Counted from the first letter of the stretch, positions 8,651 to 17,016 are shown. The stretch: 19,438 nt of DNA from Alphaproteobacteria bacterium (GCA_009936885.1 JAACDT010000090.1:1-19438); one strand, 5' to 3'. Numbers and translations are program-made. The notes: generated by a model not told the origin, from the sequence alone.

Positions 8651-9283
8651 TTAGTCATTATCAGTTAATCCTGCACCTGCGCCTGCAATACGTGATTGTT
8701 CATTTTCAGCAACATAGGTACGTGCCGCCAGATATTCGATTTCTTCCCAAGTTTCATCCCCGATATATAATGCGTGTGAGGGCGCCAGCTCAGCCAATTC
8801 AGGTATAGTATTATCTGAAATTTCCAATGTAACAAATTCAGCATTATCAGACATAAGCCAAGCCGTAACTGCAAATAGCCTATTTTCAAAAAACTGTGCC
8901 GCTAATTTATTATTAATGGTTAATGTCAGATGAAGCTCTGGTGCTAGATGAAGACACATACCAGCTAGCAGCATTGCGTTATCTAACAGTCTTATCTGTA
9001 TTTGTGTATATAATTTTGATTGCAGACAATCTGCAAGAAAAGATCCGTTTTGAGCAGCGGATATATTTTCAAACTGGGCTATCTTTGAAGCGGTATTTTC
9101 TGCAAGGCGAAGATGGTTTACAGGCGCTGTGATTAATGCCGGAAAACGGGCAAAAAAGCTTTTCTCATATGCTCCTATAAGGGTTGCAGCAGCTGAAATA
9201 TCTTGCGCTCTGCCAACATCAATGCCGCTACCAATACATGCCTTATAACATAAAAACTTTGTTTCAGAAAATGAGCGATGCAT
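8651..9283 (-). CDS. DUF3726-family protein of unknown function
   Basis: This 210-aa protein starts at the ATG at 9283, only 2 nt after the upstream stop (9286-9288). An alternative TTG at 9310 would overlap the upstream gene and adds residues without family resemblance. The N-terminal pattern MHRSFSETKFLCYKACIG followed by a G.DVGRAQDIS segment matches the DUF3726 opening (SL.E...L..KAARGAG..WG.AEE). The C-terminus RTYVAENEQSRIAGAGAG, then LTDND, matches the family ending as I remember it. No transmembrane helix or cofactor motif is evident. The function is not known. Tight coupling to the M19-like and 576-aa genes suggests a shared pathway or complex. There is no visible ribosome-binding site, so translation is probably coupled. 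Confidence 0.75.
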   Translation of the reverse strand: MHRSFSETKFLCYKACIGSGIDVGRAQDISAAATLIGAYEKSFFARFPALITAPVNHLRLAENTASKIAQFENISAAQNGSFLADCLQSKLYTQIQIRLLDNAMLLAGMCLHLAPELHLTLTINNKLAAQFFENRLFAVTAWLMSDNAEFVTLEISDNTIPELAELAPSHALYIGDETWEEIEYLAARTYVAENEQSRIAGAGAGLTDND

Positions 9284-9285
9284 AT

Positions 9286-11016
9286 TTATTGAAGTACAGG
9301 AAGCCACCAATCATCAGCATTTGAATCATTTAATTCAGAAGCTGTGGGTGCCCCCTGATATAACGTTATACGGGTCCATCTATCAGATTTCGGATCGAAT
9401 TTAGCAGCGCCGAAAAAGGATAATTTGCATCGCAGCATATCAATAGGGCGACAATCTTTGCCAATTAAATTATCCTGTATTTCACTGTAAGGTGCCCATG
9501 ATGCTGTTTGAATTCTTCTAATAATATATCGAAATTCAGGATTCTTAAGAACGAAAAAAGCTGTAATTTCATCGTCATTACAGTCTCTTAATGCGCATTC
9601 AACTTTTTGAACTCTTTTAGCAATATCAAGCGGTTGTTCTTTCTCGGCACCTTCTTCTGCCAAGCGTACGCCAAGCCTTGGCTCCAGCTTAGCTGCCGAA
9701 GTATACCAAAATTGATAATTCTCATCTGGGTTGGAGAAATCAATTGATAGCGCCCATTGGAACTGATTATATAATATGTTTTTTAGCGCTTTCAGGCTCA
9801 TATCTGGGCGAAGACGCGGCGCGATATCACTATCCATACAATGAGATAAATCATCAATCTCCTCTCCGCCAATTTCCAGGACTAATGCTATCATTAGCTC
9901 TTGAGTTTCAAGAGAGAGTAAGCTGGTTGATTTAATAAGTTTATCCAGCGGGAAGGGCCGCTTTTTCAGCAGGTCGATTTGAGCAGCTAGCTGTTCCCAT
10001 TCACCGCGAAGGATAGATATCCGATGGGATTGAATAGTATCTGCTGTTTGCCATTGGCTAAGATGTGCGTCTGCGCGAATATATAATGATGATAATTTCT
10101 GTTGCTGAGCCACGCTTAGACTTGCCTTTGCGCGCATTTGAGCAATTGCTGTCTCTCTAGCCAATATCCAATTATTAAATAATACTGGGTGACTTATTAG
10201 GAACGGTGCCATACCAAGGCCTGTTGAATTACCAATACCTAAATAACGTTTGAGTTTAGCATCAAGCAGAATAGCTGTTTTTGGTGATTTGTGGTGTGCA
10301 ATATGCTCAACCAATTTGTGGGTGAATTCACGAATAAGATAAACAGCCAGCATCTCAATCTGGAACGGTCCAGAAAGGCCGCCTCTGGATGCTATTTTTG
10401 ATCTATCAGATATACCAAATTTGCCATTTCCATATACAGCAGTCGTTCGCATGAGATAGCCAATGGATTTAACATGTTCAAAATCAGGCTGTATTCCTTG
10501 TGCCAGCCTATCAACAACGTGCCCAAACAGCCTGACGGACTTATTGGCTCTACTCAATACCAGCTCTTTGTCTGAATATCTGCCGGCTTCTTGATGGGGA
10601 ACCTGCTTCTCAAGCCGGTCTAAATCCTCAATTGAAGGGATGCCATCAAACAAAACATAAGTGCTATCCCATGCCTCGGCAATTACACGGTCAGTTCGGT
10701 TTTCATCAGATAAGGGCTGGGTAAATGCAATAAGTGAATAATGTTGATGATATAAGCTGATTGTTAACACAGCTCTGCCAAATCCCTCTTTATCAATTGA
10801 CCATACTGACGGTGTGATTGAGGAACCTTCTTTTGCTAACTGGCGCAATAGCACCCTCATGAAAGATAGACGTGTGGGGAAAAAACTGCCAAGCCGTGCA
10901 AGCTTCATAACACTGTCAGCTGGTCTTAGCTGTGTTAATAAATTATCTGTTAGTTGGCAATAATTAGATTCTTTGGCATCAAATGCTTTAGTATCAGATG
11001 TTTTGGGCATTTTCAT
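9286..11016 (-). CDS. Unrecognised 576-aa protein in the M19-DUF3726 operon
   Basis: I do not recognise this family. It appears soluble, with no signal peptide, no long hydrophobic segment and no metal or nucleotide motif that I can see. The N-terminal ~100 residues (LGSFFPTRLSFMRVLLRQLA, then a beta-rich stretch RAVLTISLYHQHYSLIAFTQ) look like a small alpha/beta domain. The middle is largely helical and basic, including a stretch with GGLSGPFQIEMLAVYLIREF. The C-terminal third contains WALSIDFSNPDENYQFWYTS and ends in aromatic-rich DDWWLPVLQ. The ATG at 11016 is 2 nt after the dipeptidase-like stop (11019-11021), and the stop is 2 nt before the DUF3726 ATG, so the three genes are translationally coupled. 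Codon use and length support a real gene. Function unknown; a scaffold or catalytic partner of DUF3726 is possible. Confidence 0.75.
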   Translation of the reverse strand: MKMPKTSDTKAFDAKESNYCQLTDNLLTQLRPADSVMKLARLGSFFPTRLSFMRVLLRQLAKEGSSITPSVWSIDKEGFGRAVLTISLYHQHYSLIAFTQPLSDENRTDRVIAEAWDSTYVLFDGIPSIEDLDRLEKQVPHQEAGRYSDKELVLSRANKSVRLFGHVVDRLAQGIQPDFEHVKSIGYLMRTTAVYGNGKFGISDRSKIASRGGLSGPFQIEMLAVYLIREFTHKLVEHIAHHKSPKTAILLDAKLKRYLGIGNSTGLGMAPFLISHPVLFNNWILARETAIAQMRAKASLSVAQQQKLSSLYIRADAHLSQWQTADTIQSHRISILRGEWEQLAAQIDLLKKRPFPLDKLIKSTSLLSLETQELMIALVLEIGGEEIDDLSHCMDSDIAPRLRPDMSLKALKNILYNQFQWALSIDFSNPDENYQFWYTSAAKLEPRLGVRLAEEGAEKEQPLDIAKRVQKVECALRDCNDDEITAFFVLKNPEFRYIIRRIQTASWAPYSEIQDNLIGKDCRPIDMLRCKLSFFGAAKFDPKSDRWTRITLYQGAPTASELNDSNADDWWLPVLQ

Positions 11017-11018
11017 TT

Positions 11019-11996
11019 CTAGCGTCCAAACGAGGTTTTAAAAAATTCGTACCAGTTATTTCCTAATATGCCATCAATTTCGGTCTGCGAAAAGCCAGTC
11101 TTCAAAAGACCTTTTTCCAAATTAGGAAAATCTGAGTTATTCATGAACCAGTCAGGTTGTTCAGGAAAGCCCGCATTTTGAGATGAACCTTCCCCATAAT
11201 CAAGGGTTTTAGTCCATCTGCCATTTCGCATCCACTCCACAATCGAATCTGGATGATCCTGACATAGATCTGAGCCAATCCCAAGAGAAGAGGTGTCCCC
11301 CATTAAATCAGCTGTTTTAGCAATCATGTCACAAAATTCTTGAAGACTACAATTGCTGGCATTTTTTAAGTGATGTGGATAAATAGAAAAACCAAGCATA
11401 CCGCCAGAATGTGAGAGTGATTTTAGGACAATATCTGATTTATTGCGTTTAGCTTGATGCCAGAAATTTGGATTTGCATGGGTAATCGCAATTGGTTTAG
11501 TCGAGTATTCTATTGCTTGCAGGGTAGAGTTTTGTGATGAATGGCTCATATCTATAATCAGTCCAAGTCGGTTCATCTCGGCGATGACTTCTCTTCCCAT
11601 TCGCGTAATGCCGCTATCCTCTATTTCATAACAGCCGGTCGCCAATAATGACTGATTATTATAAGTAAGCTGCATAATACGCATACCCAAACGATGCCAA
11701 ATCTCAACAAGGCCTATATCATCTTCTATTGGTGCGGGGGTTTGAAACCCAAATATAATGGCGGTTTTTCCGTTTCTCTTGGCTTCTGCAATATCTTCTG
11801 CATAATGAGCCTGCATTATTCTGTCAGGATAACGCTCAAACCACGAATTCCATTTTTCTAGATTAAGCACCGCTTCTCTGAAATTTTCATGATAGGCTAT
11901 CGTAACATGCACGCAGTCTAGCCCACCATGCTGCATCTGTTCAAATATTTTTCCAGACCAGTTTGCATATTGAAGACCATCAATTTTATACGCCAT
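11019..11996 (-). CDS. Peptidase M19 (membrane/renal dipeptidase)-like amidohydrolase lacking the N-terminal HxD
   Basis: This is a 325-aa TIM-barrel amidohydrolase-type protein. Family landmarks are the IIFGFQ stretch near 90, LGMRIMQLTYNNQSLLATGCYE (a conserved Glu ends it), an LIIDMSHSS His segment, AITHANPNFW with the second His, SLGIGSDLCQ, and a C-terminal GILGNNWYEFF. Classical M19 enzymes bind two zincs using an N-terminal HxD. Here the equivalent region is DGLQYANW with no HxD. A similar subfamily accompanies glycine-betaine/dimethylglycine catabolic genes in pseudomonads (PA5396, next to dgcAB, from memory), fitting the sox operon nearby. True dipeptidase activity is doubtful; it may hydrolyse a different amide or be non-hydrolytic. 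It has no lipoprotein or signal sequence, so it is probably cytoplasmic. It is the first gene of the leftward run, with AAGG before the ATG. Confidence 0.85.
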   Translation of the reverse strand: MAYKIDGLQYANWSGKIFEQMQHGGLDCVHVTIAYHENFREAVLNLEKWNSWFERYPDRIMQAHYAEDIAEAKRNGKTAIIFGFQTPAPIEDDIGLVEIWHRLGMRIMQLTYNNQSLLATGCYEIEDSGITRMGREVIAEMNRLGLIIDMSHSSQNSTLQAIEYSTKPIAITHANPNFWHQAKRNKSDIVLKSLSHSGGMLGFSIYPHHLKNASNCSLQEFCDMIAKTADLMGDTSSLGIGSDLCQDHPDSIVEWMRNGRWTKTLDYGEGSSQNAGFPEQPDWFMNNSDFPNLEKGLLKTGFSQTEIDGILGNNWYEFFKTSFGR

Positions 11997-12203
11997 ATAA
12001 ATGCCTTAACTTGATTCTTGTTTTTATTAAGATGCGAACACCAATAGCCAGAATAGCATAGTTCAAGTAATTTAAAAACTCTCTTTCTATGTAGCTGAAT
12101 TTTTCTGTGTCTGAGATAAAAAAATCACTGTTAACTTGCGGATAAAACAGATTTTTACCTCAGCTTGCTAAATTTCAATTACACAAATCTGAAAGTATTT
12201 ATC

Positions 12204-12210
12204 AAGGAGA
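12204..12210 (+). promoter_or_regulatory. Strong ribosome-binding site before a start-stop codon pair
   Basis: AAGGAGA sits 6 nt before ATG 12217-12219, which is followed immediately by TAA (12220-12222). The near-consensus site at ideal spacing indicates that this ATG is, or recently was, a real start. Confidence 0.6.
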
Positions 12211-12216
12211 TATCAG

Positions 12217-12375
12217 ATGTAAGTTCTGGAAGCTGTTTTTTTTTATCAAAGACGTGTTTTTACCACTCTGTTAAAGGCTGATGGGTGGCAGGTAGAAATT
12301 TTAGGGCGGATGATATCAGGCTCATTAATTCCAAAGCCCTTATTTGACCCTGATACAAAATATATGCAAAGTTAA
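12217..12375 (+). pseudogene. Small gene or remnant interrupted at codon 2
   Basis: After the ATG-TAA pair the same frame stays open for 50 codons, giving VLEAVFFYQRRVF, then LLKADGWQVEILGRMISG, then SLIPKPLFDPDTKYMQS and a stop at 12373-12375. The composition is protein-like (charged/aromatic mix, GW and PLFDPD motifs), not random AT-rich filler. One base change (TAA to AAA, for example) would give a 52-aa protein with a good ribosome-binding site. I do not recognise the family. It could be a dead small gene, the surviving end of a larger gene, or an untranslated leader. It lies on the same strand as the DpkA-like gene, 34 nt upstream of its start, so it may once have been its operon partner. 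Confidence 0.45.
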
Positions 12376-12409
12376 AATCTGGTTATGGATTACAAATGGG
12401 GATGTTTAA

Positions 12410-13414
12410 ATGAGCCAAACGCAAGCAATGTCATTGGATGAGATTTATCAGTTGGCATTTGATACATTATCAAGGGCCGGTGCAGATGAGCATAATGCGA
12501 AAATTCTAGCATCCGTGCTGGTGAATGCAGAGCGTGATGGCTCTCATTCACATGGTTTGTTTAGATTGCCAGCTTATGTAGCAGGTCTTAAATCAAAAAA
12601 AATTAACGGCTGCGCGAGGGCAGAAGTAACGCAGGTTACCTCTTCTTTTATTCGTGTCGATGGTAATCGAGGATTAGCACCAACCGCGCATGATGCTGCT
12701 ATACCAGCTCTTGTGAAGGCGGCCCAAAAAACAGGTGTTGCGATTGCCGCAATTCATAGATGTTTCCACATGGCAGCTCTTTGGCCAGAGGTAGAGGCAA
12801 TAGCAGAATATGGGCTTGCGGGTATTGCCTGTACGAATTATATGCCATCTGTTGCACCGGCAGGGGCGAATCAGGCTTTTTTTGGAACCAATCCAATTGC
12901 GTTTGCGTGGCCGCGCTCAAGCAAAACGCCAATAGTATATGATATGGCAACAGCCGCAATGGCTTTGGGGGATGTTCAAGTCGCCGCACGAGATGGCAAA
13001 AAAGTACCTCCGGGTACGGGTCTTGATAATGAGGGGCAACCTACAACAGACCCCTCTGCAATTGCGAAAGGAGGCGTGCTATTACCATTTGGGGGCTATA
13101 AGGGCTCAGGCATGTCAATGATGGTTGAACTGCTTACCGCTGGCCTTACAGGGGAGACTTTTTCTGATGAGACTAAGGCACGCGATAATGCAGATGGCGG
13201 GCCCCCTATCGGCGGGCAATTTCTGCTTGCGATGTCACCAGAAATTATAGCGATTGATGACTGGCAATCTCATTGTGATTCGTTTTTTGAGCGGATGTCA
13301 GGCCTTCCAGGGCAGGGGGTGCGCCTGCCGGGGGAAAGACGTCATAAAAATAGACGCTCGACAGCAAAAAGGCAGATTAATTCAGAACTTCTTGAGAAAA
13401 TACACGCATTATAG
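12410..13414 (+). CDS. Ldh2/malate-L-lactate dehydrogenase family oxidoreductase, DpkA-like cyclic-imine reductase
   Basis: This is a 334-aa NAD(P)H-dependent oxidoreductase of normal family length. Landmarks are RDGSHSHGLFRLP (42-54, containing the catalytic-type His), the AALWPEVE segment (122-129), FFGTNPIAFAWP (157-168), YDMATAAMALGDV (177-189), GQPTTDP (209-215) and LLPFGGYKGSGMSMMVELL (224-242). These match, almost segment by segment, my memory of Pseudomonas putida DpkA. DpkA reduces delta1-piperideine-2-carboxylate and delta1-pyrroline-2-carboxylate, and can also make N-methyl amino acids from keto acids and methylamine. Ureidoglycolate or malate dehydrogenase activity is less likely. 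It lies alone on the plus strand between two leftward operons, in the middle of amine-catabolism genes, which supports a role on a cyclic imine or N-methyl amino acid. Cytoplasmic. The C-terminus (GERRHKNRRS...) is basic. Confidence 0.85.
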   Translation: MSQTQAMSLDEIYQLAFDTLSRAGADEHNAKILASVLVNAERDGSHSHGLFRLPAYVAGLKSKKINGCARAEVTQVTSSFIRVDGNRGLAPTAHDAAIPALVKAAQKTGVAIAAIHRCFHMAALWPEVEAIAEYGLAGIACTNYMPSVAPAGANQAFFGTNPIAFAWPRSSKTPIVYDMATAAMALGDVQVAARDGKKVPPGTGLDNEGQPTTDPSAIAKGGVLLPFGGYKGSGMSMMVELLTAGLTGETFSDETKARDNADGGPPIGGQFLLAMSPEIIAIDDWQSHCDSFFERMSGLPGQGVRLPGERRHKNRRSTAKRQINSELLEKIHAL

Positions 13415-13460
13415 CCATCAGATTTAAGAATATAGCACAGACTAATGTTGCAATATTTAT

Positions 13461-14042
13461 CTATTTGGGTGCATATCCATATCGTTCTGCCGTCTTGCAG
13501 ATAAGCTGCCAAAGTGATTCTGAAAAACTTCTAGGCATAAAAATATACCAACAATCTTGGGCGCGCCAAAGCTTGATGCCAACATGATGCAGGGATGTTG
13601 TAATAAGCTTATTGATTGGAAATGGTGCATCACGCATATCAACAGGAATATGATGAGAGAGGATAGAGCACGCTTTTTTACCGCTGATTTTCAGCTGAAC
13701 AAAACTATGAGATAGGTCAAGCCTCACTGCGATATCTTCAGACAAAGACTGAAACACGTCATTTTCGTCATTTAATAGCCACCATTTGAGAGGCTCTACG
13801 CGGACAAATCGAGCATCCTCTATTTGGCAAACAGTACTAGGATGCAGAAAATCACCCGTAATTTTTTGAGTGTTAATGTAGTTTTGAAATTCAGATATTG
13901 TTTCAGGCCAGATAGCTATTTGGGTAATTTTAGTGTCTTTTATTAGGTGGAAATAAATTTCGGTAGAAATCTCAGTTTCGGGACGATTTGTGAAATAGCT
14001 ATCCAGCGCGCTAATGCGTTCTATATGAGATGATTTAGCCAT
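13461..14042 (-). CDS. soxG: Sarcosine oxidase-type gamma subunit
   Basis: This is a 193-aa protein from the ATG at 14042, which overlaps the alpha-subunit stop by 8 nt. An ATG at 14066 is also in frame and would add eight residues. It is the last gene of the operon and has the expected gamma-subunit size (~190-210 aa). The weakly conserved family features are present: an IAIWPETISEF segment, LSHHIPVDMRDAPFP, and the C-terminal LWRAQDCWYIFMPRSFSESL, corresponding to the gamma-subunit end where R.SFA..VW is typical. It folds like a small GcvT-related subunit and is needed for assembly of the heterotetramer. In N-methylglutamate dehydrogenase the equivalent gene is mgdD. It converges with the DpkA-like gene with 46 nt between stops; no clear terminator is seen there. 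Confidence 0.85.
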   Translation of the reverse strand: MAKSSHIERISALDSYFTNRPETEISTEIYFHLIKDTKITQIAIWPETISEFQNYINTQKITGDFLHPSTVCQIEDARFVRVEPLKWWLLNDENDVFQSLSEDIAVRLDLSHSFVQLKISGKKACSILSHHIPVDMRDAPFPINKLITTSLHHVGIKLWRAQDCWYIFMPRSFSESLWQLICKTAERYGYAPK

Positions 14043-17016
14043 GTAATCTTTTACCTTCAGGGTCATACATATGAGGCGATACTATCTCTACATCAAGGAA
14101 ATTAGACCGCAATTCATCTGATAAGACAATATGCTTATCTTCAACAGCGGTAAGTCCGCCCTCAATAAAACCAAGTGCTATCCAATGCCCCAAAGCAGGG
14201 GAATAAGTAACCGCTGTAATCCAGCCAAGGGGATGCCCTTTTCTTTTACCAGCTTCGTTTAACAGCGCACCAGCACTGAATGTTTTGTTTTTATCTTTTG
14301 GGAAAATACCAACCAGCTGCGGCCTGTTCGGACTTGTGAGCATCTCTCTTTTGCGTAAAGCGCTTCCCACAAAATCTTTATTCTGAGATGCCATTTTGCC
14401 TAAGCCAATATCTTCAATTGTCACTCTTCCATCAATTTCAGCGCCAGTAACATGCCCTTTTTCAATACGCATGGTTCCAAGCGCTTCAAGCCCATAAAGA
14501 CAGCTTTCAAACTTCTGAGCTTTGTTCCAGATAAATTGCATCATGGTATGTGAATAATCACTTGGGATATATACCTCAAAAGCGCGTTCGCCTGAAAAGC
14601 TTATGCGCGCAATATAACAGGGTATATTTTGTAATAAAACTTGCCTTACACCCATAAAGGGGAGTGTTTCATTAGATATTTCACTCGGGTCATCAACGAT
14701 TTCCGATAATAAACTTCTTGAATTGGGGCCTGCTATTGCACAGCCTGCCCATTGCTCGGTAACCGAGGTTACATGCACCCTTAAATCTGGCCAGCGGGTT
14801 TGTAATAGCTCTTCCAAAGTCGCCATCACAGCTGCAGCATGATTTGTTGTTGTGGTCATAAGATAGCTGTTTTCGGATAAGCGCCAAGTTGTGCCATCAT
14901 CAAACACCATCCCATCATCACGCAGAATAATACCGTAACGTGCCTTTCCAATAGCTAGCTTAGCAAATGGGTTTGTATAAATTCTATTCAGAAAAGTGGT
15001 GGAATCTGGCCCTTGGACCATAATTTTTCCAAGCGAGCTAACATCGCAAATTCCAAGGCTTCGACGTGTTATGGTTGCCTCACGTATGTACGCATCCTGT
15101 AGATTTTCTCCTTGTTTTGGATAATACCAAGGGCGATGCCACAAGCCAGCATCTATCATTATGCCATTATTCGCTAGTGACCAATTATTAAAAGGTGTTT
15201 TTCTAATCGGTTTAAAGTGAGACTGTCTATGCATTCCTGCAAGTGCGCCAAGAGATATAGAGGTATAAGGGGGGCGAAAGCGCGTAACGCCGACATCGCC
15301 GATAGGACGATTAAGGGCATCAGCCATCAGTGCAAGTCCAATGACATTCCCCATTTTTCCTTGATCTGTTGCCATTCCAAGAGTGGTGTAACGTTTTAAA
15401 TGTTCAACTGATATGAAGCCTTCTTGATGCGCTAGTCTAACGTCAGATGCAGTCACATCATGCTGTAGATCTATGAATGCTTTTCCCTTTATTGTTGGTA
15501 CCCGAATTTCATATAATGGAGCGATGGCTGTGCGCCACCCTCCAATGATAGATGAAGGCTTTTGTCCTTTGGTTCTAGTTTCCCCTGCAACTTCTTTTGC
15601 TGATTGAATACAATCTTCAAATTGCCAAATTCCGGCAGCGGAACCTGCAAAAAAAATTGATTTGTTATCACCGTTTGAGATAAAACAAGCATTTTCCTCA
15701 TTCCATTCGATCGGACAGCCTTGATGCGAAGCAAGGTGAATGACAGGGGACCAACCAGCAGAAACCAGTAGACAGTCACATGAAAGAGCACCAGATTGAC
15801 GCCATCCATCATTGGTTTTCTGTGCTATCTCAATATGTTTAACGCAAGGTGAGATTACCCCATGCTTGGCTTTGGCAACAGCGGAGCCAAGATATAAATT
15901 GATACGCTTTCCCAATATCTGTTCCAAAAGCAAATCAGCGATTTGCTCGCGGGAATCTAATATGGTTACACTAGCACCTGCAGTTTCCAGCTCTAATCCA
16001 GTTTCATAGGCTGAATCATTGTTCGTACTAATCACAATATTACTGCCAACTAACAGCTGAAATCTGTTAAGATAGGTTCTTGCTGAACTAACTGTCATAA
16101 TTCCAGGCAAATCATTATTAGAAAATGCGTAATTTCTTTCAAGAGCGCCGGTTGCAAGTATCAATCTCTTAGTTCTGCAAATATGAAATCGCTGTCTTGG
16201 TTTTCGTGGTTTTTTATCGCGCTCTTCAGGGCAAATAATCTCAACAAGTCCAACTGTTGTATCATCATATAACCCAAAAGCAGTTGTGCGTGTAAGAACG
16301 GTTATATTATGTTTTTTCAGCTTGATTGTTTGCTTCTTAAATTCGCTTTTATCTAGCAAACTAAGATAACTACCGCCAATAGCGTAATCTTGTTCTACCA
16401 GCAAAACATCTTTCCCTGTTTTTGCGGCTTGGATGGTAGCTTGAATGCCGGCGGGCCCGGAGCCTATGACCAAGATATCTGTATGGGTGTGTAAATGTTC
16501 ATAGCTATCTGGATCTTCCAGTCTTGATGCAGTGCCAAGGCCAGCTGCTTTGCGAATGAATTTCTCGAAAAACATCCAAATGCCAGTGCCGCGTCCCCAT
16601 TCGAGCGGGGGTATACCCATGAAAGTTTTATAGTAGAAACCAGCTGCAAAAAATCTGCCAAATAGATTTAAAATACTCCCCATATCAAATCTAACGGAGG
16701 GCCATGCATTCTGCGAATATACAAAAAGCCCCTCTGATATTTCGGTAGTACTTGCTCTTACATTTGGTTCTGTGTAGGCGCCTTTGCCGGTCGTAACAAG
16801 CGCACCTGCTTCTTCTACTCCGGCAGATGTAACCCCTCTGGCTCGATGGTATTTAAAGCTTCGGCCTATTATTTGGCACTTATTAGCCAATAATGCTGCT
16901 GAAATACTATCGCCTTTTCTTGCTCTTAATTTTTTATTATTCCAGAAGAACGAAATGGTTTCTTCTTCTTTATGTTTATTAATGCTAGATTGTTGAGAAA
17001 CACGGATAGCGGTCAT
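14035..17016 (-). CDS. soxA: Sarcosine oxidase-type alpha subunit (or N-methylglutamate dehydrogenase equivalent)
   Basis: The ATG at 17016 forms a classic ATGA overlap with the delta-subunit stop and has GGAGG about 8 nt upstream, so I prefer it to the longer in-frame start at 17043. The product is 993 aa, normal for SoxA. The N-terminal 2Fe-2S-fold-like domain (about 18-90, with SFKYHRARGV and no cluster cysteines) precedes an NAD-binding Rossmann domain (ILVIGSGPAGIQA, with GSGPAG at 185-190). A middle region includes RLILATGALERNYAF and SVEHLKRYTTLGMATDQGK. A C-terminal aminomethyltransferase-like GcvT domain (about 620-990) includes GICDVSSLGKIMVQGPD. That domain passes the one-carbon unit to tetrahydrofolate. 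The subunit works with SoxB in oxidative demethylation in the cytoplasm. It cannot be told from MgdC by eye. Confidence 0.93.
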   Translation of the reverse strand: MTAIRVSQQSSINKHKEEETISFFWNNKKLRARKGDSISAALLANKCQIIGRSFKYHRARGVTSAGVEEAGALVTTGKGAYTEPNVRASTTEISEGLFVYSQNAWPSVRFDMGSILNLFGRFFAAGFYYKTFMGIPPLEWGRGTGIWMFFEKFIRKAAGLGTASRLEDPDSYEHLHTHTDILVIGSGPAGIQATIQAAKTGKDVLLVEQDYAIGGSYLSLLDKSEFKKQTIKLKKHNITVLTRTTAFGLYDDTTVGLVEIICPEERDKKPRKPRQRFHICRTKRLILATGALERNYAFSNNDLPGIMTVSSARTYLNRFQLLVGSNIVISTNNDSAYETGLELETAGASVTILDSREQIADLLLEQILGKRINLYLGSAVAKAKHGVISPCVKHIEIAQKTNDGWRQSGALSCDCLLVSAGWSPVIHLASHQGCPIEWNEENACFISNGDNKSIFFAGSAAGIWQFEDCIQSAKEVAGETRTKGQKPSSIIGGWRTAIAPLYEIRVPTIKGKAFIDLQHDVTASDVRLAHQEGFISVEHLKRYTTLGMATDQGKMGNVIGLALMADALNRPIGDVGVTRFRPPYTSISLGALAGMHRQSHFKPIRKTPFNNWSLANNGIMIDAGLWHRPWYYPKQGENLQDAYIREATITRRSLGICDVSSLGKIMVQGPDSTTFLNRIYTNPFAKLAIGKARYGIILRDDGMVFDDGTTWRLSENSYLMTTTTNHAAAVMATLEELLQTRWPDLRVHVTSVTEQWAGCAIAGPNSRSLLSEIVDDPSEISNETLPFMGVRQVLLQNIPCYIARISFSGERAFEVYIPSDYSHTMMQFIWNKAQKFESCLYGLEALGTMRIEKGHVTGAEIDGRVTIEDIGLGKMASQNKDFVGSALRKREMLTSPNRPQLVGIFPKDKNKTFSAGALLNEAGKRKGHPLGWITAVTYSPALGHWIALGFIEGGLTAVEDKHIVLSDELRSNFLDVEIVSPHMYDPEGKRLHG

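Larger units (their letters stand above)
11997..12409. other. Gap between divergent M19-like and DpkA-like genes
   Basis: The left half (11997-12200) is AT-rich with no gene and should hold the promoter of the leftward M19-like operon. No promoter pair stands out convincingly. The right half contains the interrupted small reading frame at 12217-12375 with its own ribosome-binding site. The final 34 nt lead into the DpkA-like gene. Confidence 0.5.

Noticed and set aside
8665..8889. Second minus-strand frame inside the DUF3726 gene
   Set aside because: A shadow frame of the DUF3726 gene with no independent support.
9284..9310. TTG start at 9310 for the DUF3726 gene
   Set aside because: It overlaps the preceding gene and adds nine non-family residues; the ATG at 9283 gives the expected DUF3726 N-terminus.
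12699..12989. 96-codon minus-strand frame inside the DpkA-like gene
   Set aside because: Antisense shadow; the plus-strand frame carries clear family motifs throughout.
15489..15812. 107-codon minus-strand frame inside soxA
   Set aside because: Out-of-frame shadow of a well-supported 993-aa protein.
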